In this document: piece after piece, positions 17,962 to 27,699 of the stretch
How positions within the stretch are numbered: the stretch's first letter is position 1
Layout: every line of letters begins with the position of its first letter
Assembly: GCF_017901155.1 (NCBI RefSeq)
Contig: NZ_CP072800.1
Coordinates: forward strand, 2,941,283-3,005,282
Length of the DNA: 64,000 bases
Direction of reading: 5' to 3'
From: Candidatus Thiothrix anitrata
GTDB lineage: Bacteria > Pseudomonadota > Gammaproteobacteria > Thiotrichales > Thiotrichaceae
Notes under the pieces: model-generated
What the model was told of the DNA's origin: nothing
What the model saw: only the letters and a program-made list of their open reading frames with translations
Database searches by the model: none
Translations under genes and position numbers: made by a program

Positions 17962-18930
17962 ATGTTAATGCCCTTACTTGCCGTATTGGCTGGTTTTGCT
18001 CTGTTGATGTGGAGTGCGGATAAATTCGTGGATGGCGCTGCCGCAACAGCTAAACATCTGGGAGTTTCGACTTTATTGATCGGGATAGTGGTGGTGGGCT
18101 TCGGGACATCTGCCCCTGAGATGGTCGTGTCTGCTTTTGCTGCATTGGATGGTAAACCGGCTCTGGCTTTGGGCAATGCTTACGGTTCCAATATTATCAA
18201 TATTACCTTGATTTTAGGGTTGTCGGCTATATTTGCGACGCTTGCGGTGCATTCCAGCATCGTGCGTAAAGAGTTGCCCATTTTGCTGGGTGTGACTTTA
18301 TTGGCAGGTTGGCAGTTGTGGGATGGTGAAATCAGCCGTGCTGACGCTATCGTGCTGCTAGTCGTGCTGTTCGCCATTATGGGTTGGATGGTGTATTCCG
18401 CCAAGCACAGCAAGCAGGATAGCTTGGGCGATGAAATGTCAGATGAAATGGCTGACAATTCCCTAACCTTAAAAGCGGCTATTATATGGTTAGTGATCGG
18501 CTTGTTGTTGCTCATGGCAAGCTCGAAAATGTTGGTATGGGGTGCGGTCAGCATTGCGCAAGGCTTGGGTGTTAGTGAATTGATTATTGGTTTGACCATT
18601 GTGGCGTTTGGTACGTCGTTACCGGAGTTGGCAGCCTCCATTGCTGCGGCGCGTAAAAACGAGGCGGATTTGGCGATAGGTAACGTCGTCGGCTCCAACC
18701 TGTTTAATACGCTGGCAGTGGTGGGTATCGCAGGTGTCATTGCTCCGATGCAGGTTGGATCGGAAGTGCTAAGCCGTGATTGGGCGGTGATGTTTGCTAT
18801 TACCGTTGGCTTATTCATTATGGCGTATGGTTTAAGGAAGCCAGGGCATCTGACCCGTTGGGAAGGCATCCTATTGTTGAGTGCTTATCTGGCGTACACC
18901 GGTTGGTTGATTTATACCGTGGTGGTGTAA
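17962..18930 (+). CDS. calcium/sodium antiporter (CaxA/YrbG family)
   Basis: The 322-residue protein has the inverted repeat of Na/Ca exchangers: two halves, each with an alpha-repeat motif, GFGTSAPEMVVS in the first and AFGTSLPELAAS in the second, followed by GNAYGSNIINI and GNVVGSNLFNT. About ten membrane helices are visible. It swaps Ca2+ for Na+ or H+ across the inner membrane. The ATG at 17962 has an AAAAAGGA site; the GTG at 17920 has none. A strong terminator follows at once. Confidence 0.87.
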   Translation: MLMPLLAVLAGFALLMWSADKFVDGAAATAKHLGVSTLLIGIVVVGFGTSAPEMVVSAFAALDGKPALALGNAYGSNIINITLILGLSAIFATLAVHSSIVRKELPILLGVTLLAGWQLWDGEISRADAIVLLVVLFAIMGWMVYSAKHSKQDSLGDEMSDEMADNSLTLKAAIIWLVIGLLLLMASSKMLVWGAVSIAQGLGVSELIIGLTIVAFGTSLPELAASIAAARKNEADLAIGNVVGSNLFNTLAVVGIAGVIAPMQVGSEVLSRDWAVMFAITVGLFIMAYGLRKPGHLTRWEGILLLSAYLAYTGWLIYTVVV

Positions 18931-18933
18931 AAT

Positions 18934-18961
18934 AAAAAGCCCCCGATTGGGGGCTTTTTAT
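18934..18961. terminator. bidirectional intrinsic terminator
   Basis: A perfect stem AAAAAGCCCCC / GGGGGCTTTTT with a GATT loop lies between the convergent Ca/Na antiporter and secF genes. T-runs on both strands allow it to serve both. Confidence 0.92.
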
Positions 18962-18980
18962 TAGCTAATGCGATACAGAA

Positions 18981-19925
18981 TCAGACTACCGAACCATCTT
19001 CATTCATGCCCTCGATTTTTTCCTTTTCCGGTGGGATCAAGGCTTCTTTGGTAATACCCAAGGTCAGCAGCAAATTACTCGCCACATAAATGGATGAGTA
19101 AGTACCCACCACAATCCCCACGATCAACGCCAACGAGAAGGCACTAATCACTTCGCTACCAAATACGTACAGTGCTATAACCACCAACAAGGTTGTCATG
19201 GAAGTCAGTAAAGTACGTGTCAGAGTTTGATTAATAGAAATATTCAACACCTCTCTAGGAGTTTCATCGCGTAATAGTCGGAAATTATCACGCTGACGGT
19301 CAAAAACCACGATAGTGTCATTCAATGAATAACCAATAATCGCCAACAATGCCGCTAACACCGTTAAATCAAACTCAATTTGTGTTAGTGAGAAAAAGCC
19401 CAGCGTGATTATCACGTCATGTACTAAAGCGACTACCGCTCCCACTGCAAAGCGGAACTCAAAGCGAAATGCCACGTAAATCAAAATACCGATGAGTGCG
19501 TACAGCATGGCCAAGCCGCCATCTTCGCGTAATTCCTCACCGATTTGTGGCCCGACGAATTCCACACGACGCAACTCCACCGCCGGTGTTTCCGCCTGCA
19601 ACGTGGCTAAAACATCGTTACTGAGTTTAGCTTTATCATCTGTTTCTACCTGAGGGGGTAAACGAATCAGGATGTCTTTAGCACTACCGAAATGTTGCAC
19701 AATGGCTTTGTATTCTGCCGCCTGCAACACACCACGCACCTTATCGGGATCTGTGCTTTCGGGGTAGGCGACCTCCATCACTGTACCGCCGGTAAAGTCG
19801 ATACCTAAATTCAGGCCACGCAAGGCTAAAGAGGCAATAGAAACCAAAATCATGAGGATAGAAAGCCCTAATGCCAGCTTACGCAGCCCCATAAAATCAA
19901 TTGTCTTATTTTTGTCGAGCATCAT
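18981..19925 (-). CDS. secF: protein translocase subunit SecF
   Basis: The 314-residue protein has the SecF signature: an N-terminal membrane helix, periplasmic GLNLGIDFTGGT, and a five-helix RND-type bundle with VALVHDVIITLGFF and GYSLNDTIVVFDR. SecF with SecD uses the proton motive force to pull secreted proteins through SecYEG. It ends the run efp-epmA-yajC-secD-secF, 12 bp after secD. Confidence 0.96.
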   Translation of the reverse strand: MMLDKNKTIDFMGLRKLALGLSILMILVSIASLALRGLNLGIDFTGGTVMEVAYPESTDPDKVRGVLQAAEYKAIVQHFGSAKDILIRLPPQVETDDKAKLSNDVLATLQAETPAVELRRVEFVGPQIGEELREDGGLAMLYALIGILIYVAFRFEFRFAVGAVVALVHDVIITLGFFSLTQIEFDLTVLAALLAIIGYSLNDTIVVFDRQRDNFRLLRDETPREVLNISINQTLTRTLLTSMTTLLVVIALYVFGSEVISAFSLALIVGIVVGTYSSIYVASNLLLTLGITKEALIPPEKEKIEGMNEDGSVV

Positions 19926-19937
19926 GATGTTACTCCA

Positions 19938-21788
19938 TTAAATACTTAGGGTCTGAACACGACGGTTGCCGTAAATCAGGTTAATCAAGGCACGACTCAC
20001 CACAATGGCAGTAAACATAGAAGAAATAATCCCCAGTGCCAGTGTAATAGCAAAACCTTTAATTGGGCCTGTTCCAAAACTAAACAGCACGACGGCAGCA
20101 ATGAGGGTGGTAATATTCGCATCGGTAATGGTCGACAATGCCCGCTCGAAACCCGCGTTGATGGCACGTTGCGTTGATGCCCCCGTGCGCAATTCTTCTT
20201 TAATACGCTCAAAGATCAGCACATTCGCATCAACCGCCATACCGATGGTCAAAACGATGCCCGCAATCCCCGGTAAGGTTAGCGTGGCTTGCAACATGGA
20301 TAACATCGCAAATACCAGCACTACGTTCATGGTGAGTGCCACATTCGCGACCAAACCAAAAACACGGTAGTAAACCGCCATGAAAATCAGCACCAAGGCA
20401 AAACCGATAAGAATGGATTGAAAACCGGTTTCAATATTTTCCTTACCCAAGTTCGGCCCAACAGTGCGTTCTTCTACGATATAAAGTGGTGCTGCTAATG
20501 CACCCGCCCGCAGCAACAGCGCGAGATCACGCGCTTCTTTGGGGGAATCTAATCCAGTAATTTGGAAACGTTTGCTCAGTTGCTCCTGAATTCGAGCAAC
20601 ATTGATAACTTCCTGCTCGGTACGACTGGTTTTTTGTAGCTCACCATTCACTTCAACCGTCTCAATTTTGGTTTCAATGAATACCACTGCCATAAGCTTT
20701 TGCACATTTTCACCGGTTACTTTGGCAAAACGGCTAGCACCCTTACCATCCAGCGTAATATGTACTGCTGGGCGACTATTCTCATCAAAACCAGAAGATG
20801 CATCAATAATCGACTCACCAGTCAACATAACACGCCGATTCAGCAGTATCGGGCTACCATCACGCTCCGTATACAGTGACATACCAATAGGCGCACGACC
20901 GGATTGTTTTGCTTGGAACGGATCATTATTCTCATCGACCAAACGGAACTCCAACGTTGCGGTAGCCCCCAAAATTTCTTTAGCACGGGCAGTATCCTGC
21001 ACCCCCGGCAATTGCACCACAATGCGATTTGCCCCTTGCTGTTGAATAATGGGTTCAGCCACACCAAGTTCGTTCACCCGCTTACGTAAGGTGGTAATAT
21101 TCTGCTGCAACGCGAACTTCTGAACCGCAGCGATTGCCGTTTCAGAGATACCCGCCTGTAAATCCGTGCTGTCATCCGGTGCAGCAATTTGCAAACTATC
21201 ACCGTATTCAGCACGCAACGCCTCTATAGCAGCATTACGTTCAGCAACTTCGCGAAACTTAACACTAACGGTTTCACCTTCACGGGTAACACCCAGATAC
21301 TTAATCTTTTGATCGCGGAAAAGGTCACGGAACTCATTATCATAGCGTTCCAATGCTTTATCGACAGCGGCTTTCATATCCACTTCCATCAGGAAATGTA
21401 CTCCGCCGCGTAAATCCAAGCCCAAATACATCGGCTGGGCGTTGAAAGCACGTAACCAAGCGGGTGTTGCTGGTGCCAGATTAAGTGCTACGACAAAATC
21501 CTTGCCTGCGGTTTCTTTCAACACTTCGGCAGCCGCTAATTGCGTGTCAGTATCCGCAAAATGGAACAATACCTGTGACCCTTTACTCTCGGTAAACTTT
21601 ATGTCCAACCCTTTGGCAACCAAGGCTTGCTCAAAGCGTTGCTGGCTGGCCTCATCCAGTACATCTTCGGAGGTGGAGCTTATCTGTACCGCAGGTTGAG
21701 AAGGGAATAAGTTCGGGGCAGCGTAGACAAGCCCGACTAACAGTACGACACCTACGAGGACGTACTTCCAGAGTGGATAGCGATTCAT
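19938..21788 (-). CDS. secD: protein translocase subunit SecD
   Basis: The 616-residue protein shows the N-terminal membrane anchor (PLWKYVLVGVVLLVGLVY), the SecD motif LGLDLRGGVHFLMEVD near residue 118, the large periplasmic P1 domain and the C-terminal RND helices with AVDANVLIFERI. It is the partner of SecF. The gene is 57 bp after yajC and 12 bp before secF. Confidence 0.96.
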   Translation of the reverse strand: MNRYPLWKYVLVGVVLLVGLVYAAPNLFPSQPAVQISSTSEDVLDEASQQRFEQALVAKGLDIKFTESKGSQVLFHFADTDTQLAAAEVLKETAGKDFVVALNLAPATPAWLRAFNAQPMYLGLDLRGGVHFLMEVDMKAAVDKALERYDNEFRDLFRDQKIKYLGVTREGETVSVKFREVAERNAAIEALRAEYGDSLQIAAPDDSTDLQAGISETAIAAVQKFALQQNITTLRKRVNELGVAEPIIQQQGANRIVVQLPGVQDTARAKEILGATATLEFRLVDENNDPFQAKQSGRAPIGMSLYTERDGSPILLNRRVMLTGESIIDASSGFDENSRPAVHITLDGKGASRFAKVTGENVQKLMAVVFIETKIETVEVNGELQKTSRTEQEVINVARIQEQLSKRFQITGLDSPKEARDLALLLRAGALAAPLYIVEERTVGPNLGKENIETGFQSILIGFALVLIFMAVYYRVFGLVANVALTMNVVLVFAMLSMLQATLTLPGIAGIVLTIGMAVDANVLIFERIKEELRTGASTQRAINAGFERALSTITDANITTLIAAVVLFSFGTGPIKGFAITLALGIISSMFTAIVVSRALINLIYGNRRVQTLSI

Positions 21789-21845
21789 TTTTATGAGATT
21801 CCGTGTGGAGTTGGACGTGAGGGGGAAAATCCCCCCACCTACCGT

Positions 21846-22181
21846 TTACGCGCCTTTCATCGTGCCCTTAGGCAAAACGCTGGCAACAGCCTGTTTTTGT
21901 ACTTTAATAGTGACATTATCGGCAATGGCAAGTTCGATAAAACTATCGCTAATGCTTGCAACCTTACCCAAAATGCCGCCACCAGTAACGATTTCATCAC
22001 CTTTACCAATGGATTCGATCATTAATTTATGCTCTTTCGCCCGCTTTTGTTGAGGGCGAATAATCATGAAATACATGATGGCGAAAAATACGCCCATCAT
22101 CAGCAGCATTTCAATGCCACCACCGGCAGGTGCAGCCGCACCCTCTGCATGAGCGTTAGAAATCAGAAAGTCCACATTCAA
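21846..22181 (-). CDS. yajC: preprotein translocase subunit YajC
   Basis: The 111-residue protein has one membrane helix (MLLMMGVFFAIMYFMII) followed by RPQQKRAKEHK and a small beta-rich domain (GDEIVTGGGILGKV), the hallmark of YajC, which associates with SecDF. It lies directly upstream of secD. In many gammaproteobacteria tgt precedes yajC; here epmA does. Confidence 0.95.
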   Translation of the reverse strand: MNVDFLISNAHAEGAAAPAGGGIEMLLMMGVFFAIMYFMIIRPQQKRAKEHKLMIESIGKGDEIVTGGGILGKVASISDSFIELAIADNVTIKVQKQAVASVLPKGTMKGA

Positions 22182-22208
22182 TCTCCTATCGTTGATTTTC
22201 GGTGGCTA

Positions 22209-23129
22209 TTATGCCACCTCCCACGGAAAAGCGATAACCTGTTTCAGGTCATTTACTTGCATCCTACACATCAGAATCCGGTCGATACCAACCGCAACCC
22301 CGGCACATTCTGGCAACCCCTGTTCCAACGCGGCAAGAAACCGTTCATCAACGGGGATGTCATTGCCGCGTGTTTGCGCATCCTGCGTTAATAACAAGCG
22401 GTTTCGCGCCGCATCAGTTTGTTCTTGATACCCGTTGCCGAGTTCCAACGCGCCTAAATAAACCTCAAAACGTTCCGCAACCGCTTGCCCTTGGTGCATT
22501 TGCACTGTTGCCAAGGCACTTTGACTGGCGGGGTAGTGGTAAATAAAAGTGAGTCGATCAGTGGGTAATTGCGGTTCCACACAATGGGTAAGCAACAGGT
22601 CACGCCAAGCTTGCACTGACATTTCACCGTTGATCACAATTCCCCGCTCACGCGCCACTACGGATAGCTCAGCTACGTCAGCAACATGGGGGTCAATCTG
22701 TAAGGTTTCAAGGAATACCTCACGATAACTGCGGAAATGCGGTAGCTGTTGCAAATGCGGGATCAGTAGATGCAATAAGTCAGCCACTTCCTGCATCAAT
22801 TGCTGCCAGCTAAAACCGAGGCGATACCATTCCAACATGGTGAATTCGGGATTATGACGAGTGCCACTTTCATCACGCCGCCACACCTTGCAAAGCTGGT
22901 AAATGTCGCCAGAACCGGCTGCCAGCAAGCGTTTCATCGGGTATTCCGGCGAGGTGTGCAAATAACGCAAACCCTGCGGCGTATTCACGCTGAAACTGTC
23001 AATGAAAGGGTCGGTGTTACCCGCTTGCGAAAGTGCCGGGGTTTCGACTTCCAGCACTGCACGTTCGGCAAAAAAAACGCGCACCTGCTGATTCAGAGAT
23101 GCGCGTTGCTGCAAGGCGGTTAGATTCAC
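22209..23129 (-). CDS. epmA: EF-P lysine(34) ligase EpmA (GenX/PoxA)
   Basis: The 306-residue protein is a short class II lysyl-tRNA-synthetase paralogue without the anticodon-binding domain. Motif 2 is visible in [18 protein letters not shown] and motif 3 in [14 protein letters not shown]. EpmA attaches beta-lysine (made by EpmB) to Lys34 of EF-P. The gene overlaps the end of efp by 4 bp (ATGA), so enzyme and substrate are co-translated. epmB is not in the window. Confidence 0.94.
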   Translation of the reverse strand: MNLTALQQRASLNQQVRVFFAERAVLEVETPALSQAGNTDPFIDSFSVNTPQGLRYLHTSPEYPMKRLLAAGSGDIYQLCKVWRRDESGTRHNPEFTMLEWYRLGFSWQQLMQEVADLLHLLIPHLQQLPHFRSYREVFLETLQIDPHVADVAELSVVARERGIVINGEMSVQAWRDLLLTHCVEPQLPTDRLTFIYHYPASQSALATVQMHQGQAVAERFEVYLGALELGNGYQEQTDAARNRLLLTQDAQTRGNDIPVDERFLAALEQGLPECAGVAVGIDRILMCRMQVNDLKQVIAFPWEVA

Positions 23130-23695
23130 GCTTTAACGCGGGAAACGTATTCGCCAGTGCGGGTGTCGATTTTGAGGATTTCGCCCTCTTCCATGTAAAG
23201 CGGCACTTTTACCACTGCGCCGGTTTCCAAAGTGGCAGGCTTAGTACCACCTGTTGCGGTATCACCACGCACACCGGGATCAGTTTGGGTAATTTTGAGT
23301 TCGGCAAAGTTAGGGGTAGTCACTTGGAGCGGTACGCCGTTCCATAAAGTGACGACGCACTTTTCATTGCCTTTGAGCCATTTGACCGCATCAGCCATTG
23401 CGGTCGCACCTGCATCAAGCTGTTCAAAGGTGGTGGTGTCCATAAACGTCCAGTTTTCGCCGTCGGAATACAGGTATTCCATTTCGCGGTCTTCAACGTC
23501 TGCCCCTTCGTGGGTTTCAGTTGATTTGAACGTTTGTTCGATGGTGCGTCCGGTTTTGAGATTGCGGACGCGGGCGCGGGTGAACGCCTGGCCTTTGCCG
23601 GGTTTTACAAAGTCACTTTCTACGACAGTGTAAGGGTCGCCATTGAGGATAATTTTTACACCAGATCGTAAATCATTGCTGCCGTAGGTGGCCAT
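23126..23695 (-). CDS. efp: elongation factor P
   Basis: The 189-residue protein starts [19 protein letters not shown] and has the modification site [10 protein letters not shown] with Lys34 at the loop tip. This is the residue modified by EpmA, encoded just downstream. EF-P relieves ribosome stalling at polyproline stretches. It is the first gene of the run that continues to secF. Confidence 0.96.
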   Translation of the reverse strand: MATYGSNDLRSGVKIILNGDPYTVVESDFVKPGKGQAFTRARVRNLKTGRTIEQTFKSTETHEGADVEDREMEYLYSDGENWTFMDTTTFEQLDAGATAMADAVKWLKGNEKCVVTLWNGVPLQVTTPNFAELKITQTDPGVRGDTATGGTKPATLETGAVVKVPLYMEEGEILKIDTRTGEYVSRVKA

Positions 23696-23772
23696 TATTC
23701 GTCTCCAAAATCATCTTAAACTTAAAGTAGCCCGCTATGATAACCGGAATTCGGGGGAAAAATCATGCCCCT

Positions 23773-24054
23773 TTAAGGTTTTGCGCGTTTAATGTAGGCT
23801 TGTGCAAAACGTTTTCCCAATTGCAGTTGCCCTTGCGCATCATAATGGATGCGGTCGGCCATTTTTCCTAGGCCATCGGTTGAAATCAGCACCGTGTTCG
23901 GCACTTGCTGCTGGATGCGTTGCTGTTGATGTCTAATATTATCAGTCATCAGGAAAGCGGGGTGTTCCGGGTTGATTTGCCCCACAAGAAACAAGCTGTT
24001 TGGTGCGTCGCCGATGATGATAACGGCGTGACTGTAGCATATTCCTTGGAGCTT
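23773..24054 (-). pseudogene. 3' remnant of a sialate O-acetylesterase-type (SASA) esterase gene
   Basis: The frame reads ICYSHAVIIIGDAP, then LFLVGQINPEHPAF and ends VLISTDGLGKMADRIHYDAQ...GKRFAQAYIKRA. The last part resembles the C-terminal Asp/His catalytic block of carbohydrate acetylesterases (DxIHF motif). A stop codon at 24055-24057 cuts the frame and no credible start exists, so most of the enzyme is missing. Confidence 0.5.
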
Positions 24055-24246
24055 TTATTACTGCTTTTCGGGAACTTACCACTGAGGGTATAATCAAATT
24101 TGTTGATCTTTTCGTGTTGCGTCCTAATCAGGGGTGGTTAAGGGGGCTAAGGTGCAGACACGGATTTCTAACAAAGACAAGGCAGTCAGGGCAAATGCCT
24201 AGCCGTTAGCAGTACGCAGCACATGGCTTTAATTGGGGAATTAGTC

Positions 24247-25311
24247 ATGGCTACAACGCATTTTGTGATACCGGGCACGGTATTCGCTTGGAACAGGGTC
24301 AAAGCCGGGGATATGGTTTTGTTAAAATCCGGCGACCACGGTGATTTAATCATTAATAACGTCGGCGATCACACCGCACTCGTCAATGTCATACCAGAAA
24401 ACGGCGCAATCATTACCTTAAACCGCTTGGTCATTAATACTTGCACCAATTTGGTATTCAATGGCAAGGGCAAAGTCACTATCCGCAGTAAAGGACAAAC
24501 CTCTGCCGATGTACCGCTGGTATCGGTATTGGGCGGACAAGGCAATGTGGTGCAATGGTGCTACATCCACACCGCCGCAAGCCGCACCGGCTGGCAAACC
24601 GCACAATGGCTGAAAGCGCGTGATGGGGTGTTTGTCGCAGGTGATGATTGCAAAATCAGCAATAATACTATTCACAATGTACGCACTGGCATTACCTTGC
24701 GCGGCTGGAGTTGCGATGCAATGTCTAACACCATCGACGGTTTTTGCGTGGATGGCATTCGGATGTTGGCGGATTACACCACCGCTGCTGATAACGTCAT
24801 CATGCATTCGTTCCTAGGCAATCCGAATAATCACAATGACGCGATTCAGTTGTGGAATGCTTCCGCACCTAATCCAATGGAAGGTATTTTAAACGGAGTG
24901 ATTATCCAGCGTAACCGTATTTTTAACCGTTCAACTGCACCGGGCGGTTTGCGTGATATGCAGGGTATCGGGTGTTTTGATGGGGTCATTCGCCGCGCAC
25001 TCATCCGTGATAACGTCGTACAAACCGACCATTATCATGGCATTAGCTTGGGTGTCGCTGAATATTGCACCATCAGTGGCAATACCGTGGTCGGCACTAA
25101 CCCTAGCAGCGTGCGCCAACCTTGGATTATGATCGGAACCAATAAAACCAATCGCTTAAGTTGGCGCAATACGGTAACGAACAACAAAGCAATGGACTTC
25201 AAACTCAGCGGCAATTACACCGCAACCGGCAATCAGGATTTGGAACCGACACAAGTAGCCAGTTTAATGCCGGTTGACGCACTCGAACCACTACTGTCGG
25301 CGGTCGCCTGA
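24247..25311 (+). CDS. right-handed parallel beta-helix repeat protein
   Basis: The roughly 354-residue protein starts MATTHFVIPGTVFAW. It consists of short beta-helix coils with repeating N/G/V patterns (CKISNNTIHNVRTGI, MSNTIDGFCVDGIRM, CTISGNTVVG), as in PbH1-repeat pectate-lyase-like proteins. No signal peptide is evident. Such folds occur in polysaccharide lyases, phage tail spikes and surface proteins; no catalytic set can be assigned. The ATG at 24247 has an upstream GGGG; an alternative ATG is at 24223. Confidence 0.7.
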   Translation: MATTHFVIPGTVFAWNRVKAGDMVLLKSGDHGDLIINNVGDHTALVNVIPENGAIITLNRLVINTCTNLVFNGKGKVTIRSKGQTSADVPLVSVLGGQGNVVQWCYIHTAASRTGWQTAQWLKARDGVFVAGDDCKISNNTIHNVRTGITLRGWSCDAMSNTIDGFCVDGIRMLADYTTAADNVIMHSFLGNPNNHNDAIQLWNASAPNPMEGILNGVIIQRNRIFNRSTAPGGLRDMQGIGCFDGVIRRALIRDNVVQTDHYHGISLGVAEYCTISGNTVVGTNPSSVRQPWIMIGTNKTNRLSWRNTVTNNKAMDFKLSGNYTATGNQDLEPTQVASLMPVDALEPLLSAVA

Positions 25312-25339
25312 GTTATAATAGGGGTTTTCACTCACAGCA

Positions 25340-26356
25340 ATGATGAAAACTCCTATGCGCGTTCTTGGAATAGAAACCTCTTGCGACGAAACTGGTGTCG
25401 CAATTTATGACACTGATAACGGTTTATTAGCACATCGCTTATTTAGCCAAATCGCGATGCACGCCGAATACGGCGGAGTGGTTCCAGAGCTGGCCTCGCG
25501 TGACCATATACGCCGTGTGCTGCCCTTGGTGCGCGAGGTATTGAGCGATGCGCAAATGAGTATGGGCGATATTCAAGGGGTGGCTTACACCGCTGGCCCC
25601 GGCTTGATTGGAGCGTTACTAACGGGTGCATCCATTGCGCGTTCTTTAGCTTGGGGTTTAGGAGTTCCCGCAGTAGGCGTACACCACATGGAAGGCCATT
25701 TACTCGCGCCGATGCTGGAAGACCTCCCCCCAGAATTGCCATTTGTAGCATTACTAGTATCAGGTGGACACACCATGCTGGTGGATGTGCCTCGCATTGG
25801 CGAGTACCACATTTTGGGAGAAAGCGTTGACGATGCCGCAGGGGAAGCCTTCGACAAGACCGCCAAATTGATGGGTTTGGATTATCCCGGCGGTCCGTTA
25901 TTGGCAAAACTAGCCGAACAAGGCAGACCGGGGCAATATAAATTCCCGCGCCCGATGGTGGATCGCCCTGGGTGTGATTTCAGTTTCAGTGGGTTAAAAA
26001 CCTTTTCACTAACAACTTGGCAAAACTCCTCACAAACCCCGCAGGATAAAGCCGATATTGCGCTGGCGTTTGAAGAGGCGGTTGTGGACACCTTGTTTAT
26101 CAAATGCCGTCGTGCTTTAGAGCAAGCGGGACGCAAATGCTTGGTGGTCGCCGGGGGCGTGGGCGCGAATCGGCGGTTACGGGCGCGACTGGCAACCTTG
26201 AATGCGCAAGTGTCTTTCCCTCGTCTCGCATTTTGTACCGACAATGGCGCAATGATTGCTTACGCGGGGGCGTTACGTTTACAAGCAGGCGCGAATGAAG
26301 CTGCGGTGTTTCAGGCGCGTCCGCGCTGGTCGCTCACCGAGTTAAACAGCTTATAA
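25340..26356 (+). CDS. tsaD: tRNA threonylcarbamoyladenosine biosynthesis protein TsaD
   Basis: The 338-residue protein starts near [18 protein letters not shown] and has the metal-binding motif [13 protein letters not shown], the nucleotide loop [10 protein letters not shown], and [14 protein letters not shown], all diagnostic of TsaD (Gcp/YgjD). With TsaB and TsaE it adds threonylcarbamoyl to A37 of ANN-decoding tRNAs. The start could also be the ATG at 25355. It overlaps the convergent FGE gene by 6 bp. Confidence 0.95.
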   Translation: MMKTPMRVLGIETSCDETGVAIYDTDNGLLAHRLFSQIAMHAEYGGVVPELASRDHIRRVLPLVREVLSDAQMSMGDIQGVAYTAGPGLIGALLTGASIARSLAWGLGVPAVGVHHMEGHLLAPMLEDLPPELPFVALLVSGGHTMLVDVPRIGEYHILGESVDDAAGEAFDKTAKLMGLDYPGGPLLAKLAEQGRPGQYKFPRPMVDRPGCDFSFSGLKTFSLTTWQNSSQTPQDKADIALAFEEAVVDTLFIKCRRALEQAGRKCLVVAGGVGANRRLRARLATLNAQVSFPRLAFCTDNGAMIAYAGALRLQAGANEAAVFQARPRWSLTELNSL

Positions 26357-27247
26357 CTCACGCACCACCCGAAAACCTAAATTGGTGTCGAGTTCATCAA
26401 GGTAACGTTTTTTGCGTGCCGCACTGCGAGCTGACACCGCCGGATCAAACCACGAACCACCCTTGGTGACATACCAGTGCGGGTCAGCAGAAGCAGACGC
26501 ACTACCATCACGATTCGCATACAGGTGGGAGCTTGTCCAATGGTTGCTGGTGAATTCCCACACGTTCCCATGCATATCATGTAAACCCCAAGCATTCGCC
26601 GTGCGAATCCCGGTTTCACTGGCCTTGGGAGAAGGGAAACAGCGGGGCATATACCAGCGGCGTTTTTCCTGACCTTCCTTGTAGGGAAAAAACGGGTTGA
26701 AATGCACTTCCCTGCAACTCACATCATCACCGTGATAAAACGGCGTGGTTGTGCCAGCACGGGCAGCGTATTCCCACTCCGCTTCGGTCGGCAAGCGGTA
26801 ACGTTGCCCGGTTTCCGCACTGAGCCACGCCAAATAAAGTCTGACATCTTCCATGCGAATATTAATCACCGGTAATCGCCCGGTATGCCAAATCAATTCC
26901 GGGCGCAAAAACCATTCCGTTGCCTGCCGAAACCGTTCAAATTCGACCGCAGTAATGGGATAAGTCCCAATCGCAAACGCACACGGAATCGTGGTGAGAT
27001 GACGCGGGTATTCTTCGCGACGATGCCCGTACTCGTCAGGTTCCGACCCCATTTCAAAGCGTCCGGGTGGAATCACGGTCATTTCCGGGGCTAACCCCCC
27101 TGATTGATAGCTATCTCTGAAGTGAGATGGCACATTGGCTGCCCTTGCAGCATCAATCTGTAACTGACTGATTGCCAAGGAATTTAACTCATCAACATAG
27201 GGTATGGGTGAATCTATTTGAGATAATTGTGGTGTTGCCATCTGCAT
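26351..27247 (-). CDS. formylglycine-generating-enzyme (SUMF1/EgtB/PvdO) family protein
   Basis: The approximately 298-residue protein has the FGE-sulfatase fold: [25 protein letters not shown] at the start of the domain, [27 protein letters not shown] and a C-terminal [16 protein letters not shown]...[10 protein letters not shown]. Members are formylglycine-generating enzymes, sulfoxide synthases or non-enzymatic binding proteins; the active-site cysteines of true FGE are not evident. It is monocistronic. Unlike the three FGE genes at 46-54.6 kb, its C-terminus shows no variable-region pattern. The ATG at 27247 is chosen; no strong ribosome site is present. Confidence 0.78.
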   Translation of the reverse strand: MQMATPQLSQIDSPIPYVDELNSLAISQLQIDAARAANVPSHFRDSYQSGGLAPEMTVIPPGRFEMGSEPDEYGHRREEYPRHLTTIPCAFAIGTYPITAVEFERFRQATEWFLRPELIWHTGRLPVINIRMEDVRLYLAWLSAETGQRYRLPTEAEWEYAARAGTTTPFYHGDDVSCREVHFNPFFPYKEGQEKRRWYMPRCFPSPKASETGIRTANAWGLHDMHGNVWEFTSNHWTSSHLYANRDGSASASADPHWYVTKGGSWFDPAVSARSAARKKRYLDELDTNLGFRVVREL

Positions 27248-27376
27248 CAGTGCATGGTAATAAACTAAAACAACAGGATTATCACCAAATTGGGGACAAA
27301 CACAATACAAAATGCCCTATTTTGAACTATATTTATCCTGAGGGTTTATCATCGTGATCAGCAGAGGGGAAACTGC

Positions 27377-27559
27377 ATGAAAAGGCGGGTATTAACGCGT
27401 AGCGTGGGGGCGCAACCCCATAAAGCGCAGGTATTGCTGGATGGGCTAATTATTTATGGTCAAGAATTGGGTGACCTAGGGAAGCAGTTGGAACGTTTAT
27501 TACGGCAACGGGGCGTGCATTCCAGCATGGATCCTGTTTTTGCATCTCGTTATCACTGA
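27377..27559 (+). CDS. small hypothetical protein
   Basis: The 60-residue frame MKRRVLTRSVGAQPHKAQVL has a good GAGGGG site 7 bp before its ATG, which is why I list it. It is charged, has a helical middle (LGDLGKQLERLLRQRG) and lacks membrane segments. I do not recognise it. The rest of the 27248-27699 gap holds only the upstream regions of the flanking genes. Confidence 0.35.
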   Translation: MKRRVLTRSVGAQPHKAQVLLDGLIIYGQELGDLGKQLERLLRQRGVHSSMDPVFASRYH

Positions 27560-27699
27560 TAGCGTACCAATACCGGGGTGGGTGACTTCCTGCCCCGCTA
27601 CTTGTTTCATTACTACTTTTGGATTACCCCCACATTTGCCCTGTTATTTTTCCGTAGTATGATGCGACTCTTTGATAATGCCATAGAGAATTAAAGCGC

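Noticed and set aside
24120-24222. GC-rich leader before the beta-helix gene, with AGGGCAAATGCC reminiscent of a cyclic-di-GMP riboswitch core.
   Set aside because: The order and spacing of the GEMM consensus (GGGCAAACC, tetraloop, GACGCAAAGCC) are not met. I see no foldable known class.
26351-27247. Fourth FGE-family gene considered as another retroelement target.
   Set aside because: Its C-terminus ([16 protein letters not shown]...NLGFRVV) lacks the xxC/xxT variable-codon block, the CTAGGTCAC end and the hairpin. It looks like an ordinary family member.
27461-27500. Words GTGACCTAGG followed by GAAGCAG resemble the end of the variable regions and raised the idea of a template repeat.
   Set aside because: The match stops after about ten bases, and no run of A-rich (AAC) codons or GGTTTTCGCC core follows. 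Chance similarity.
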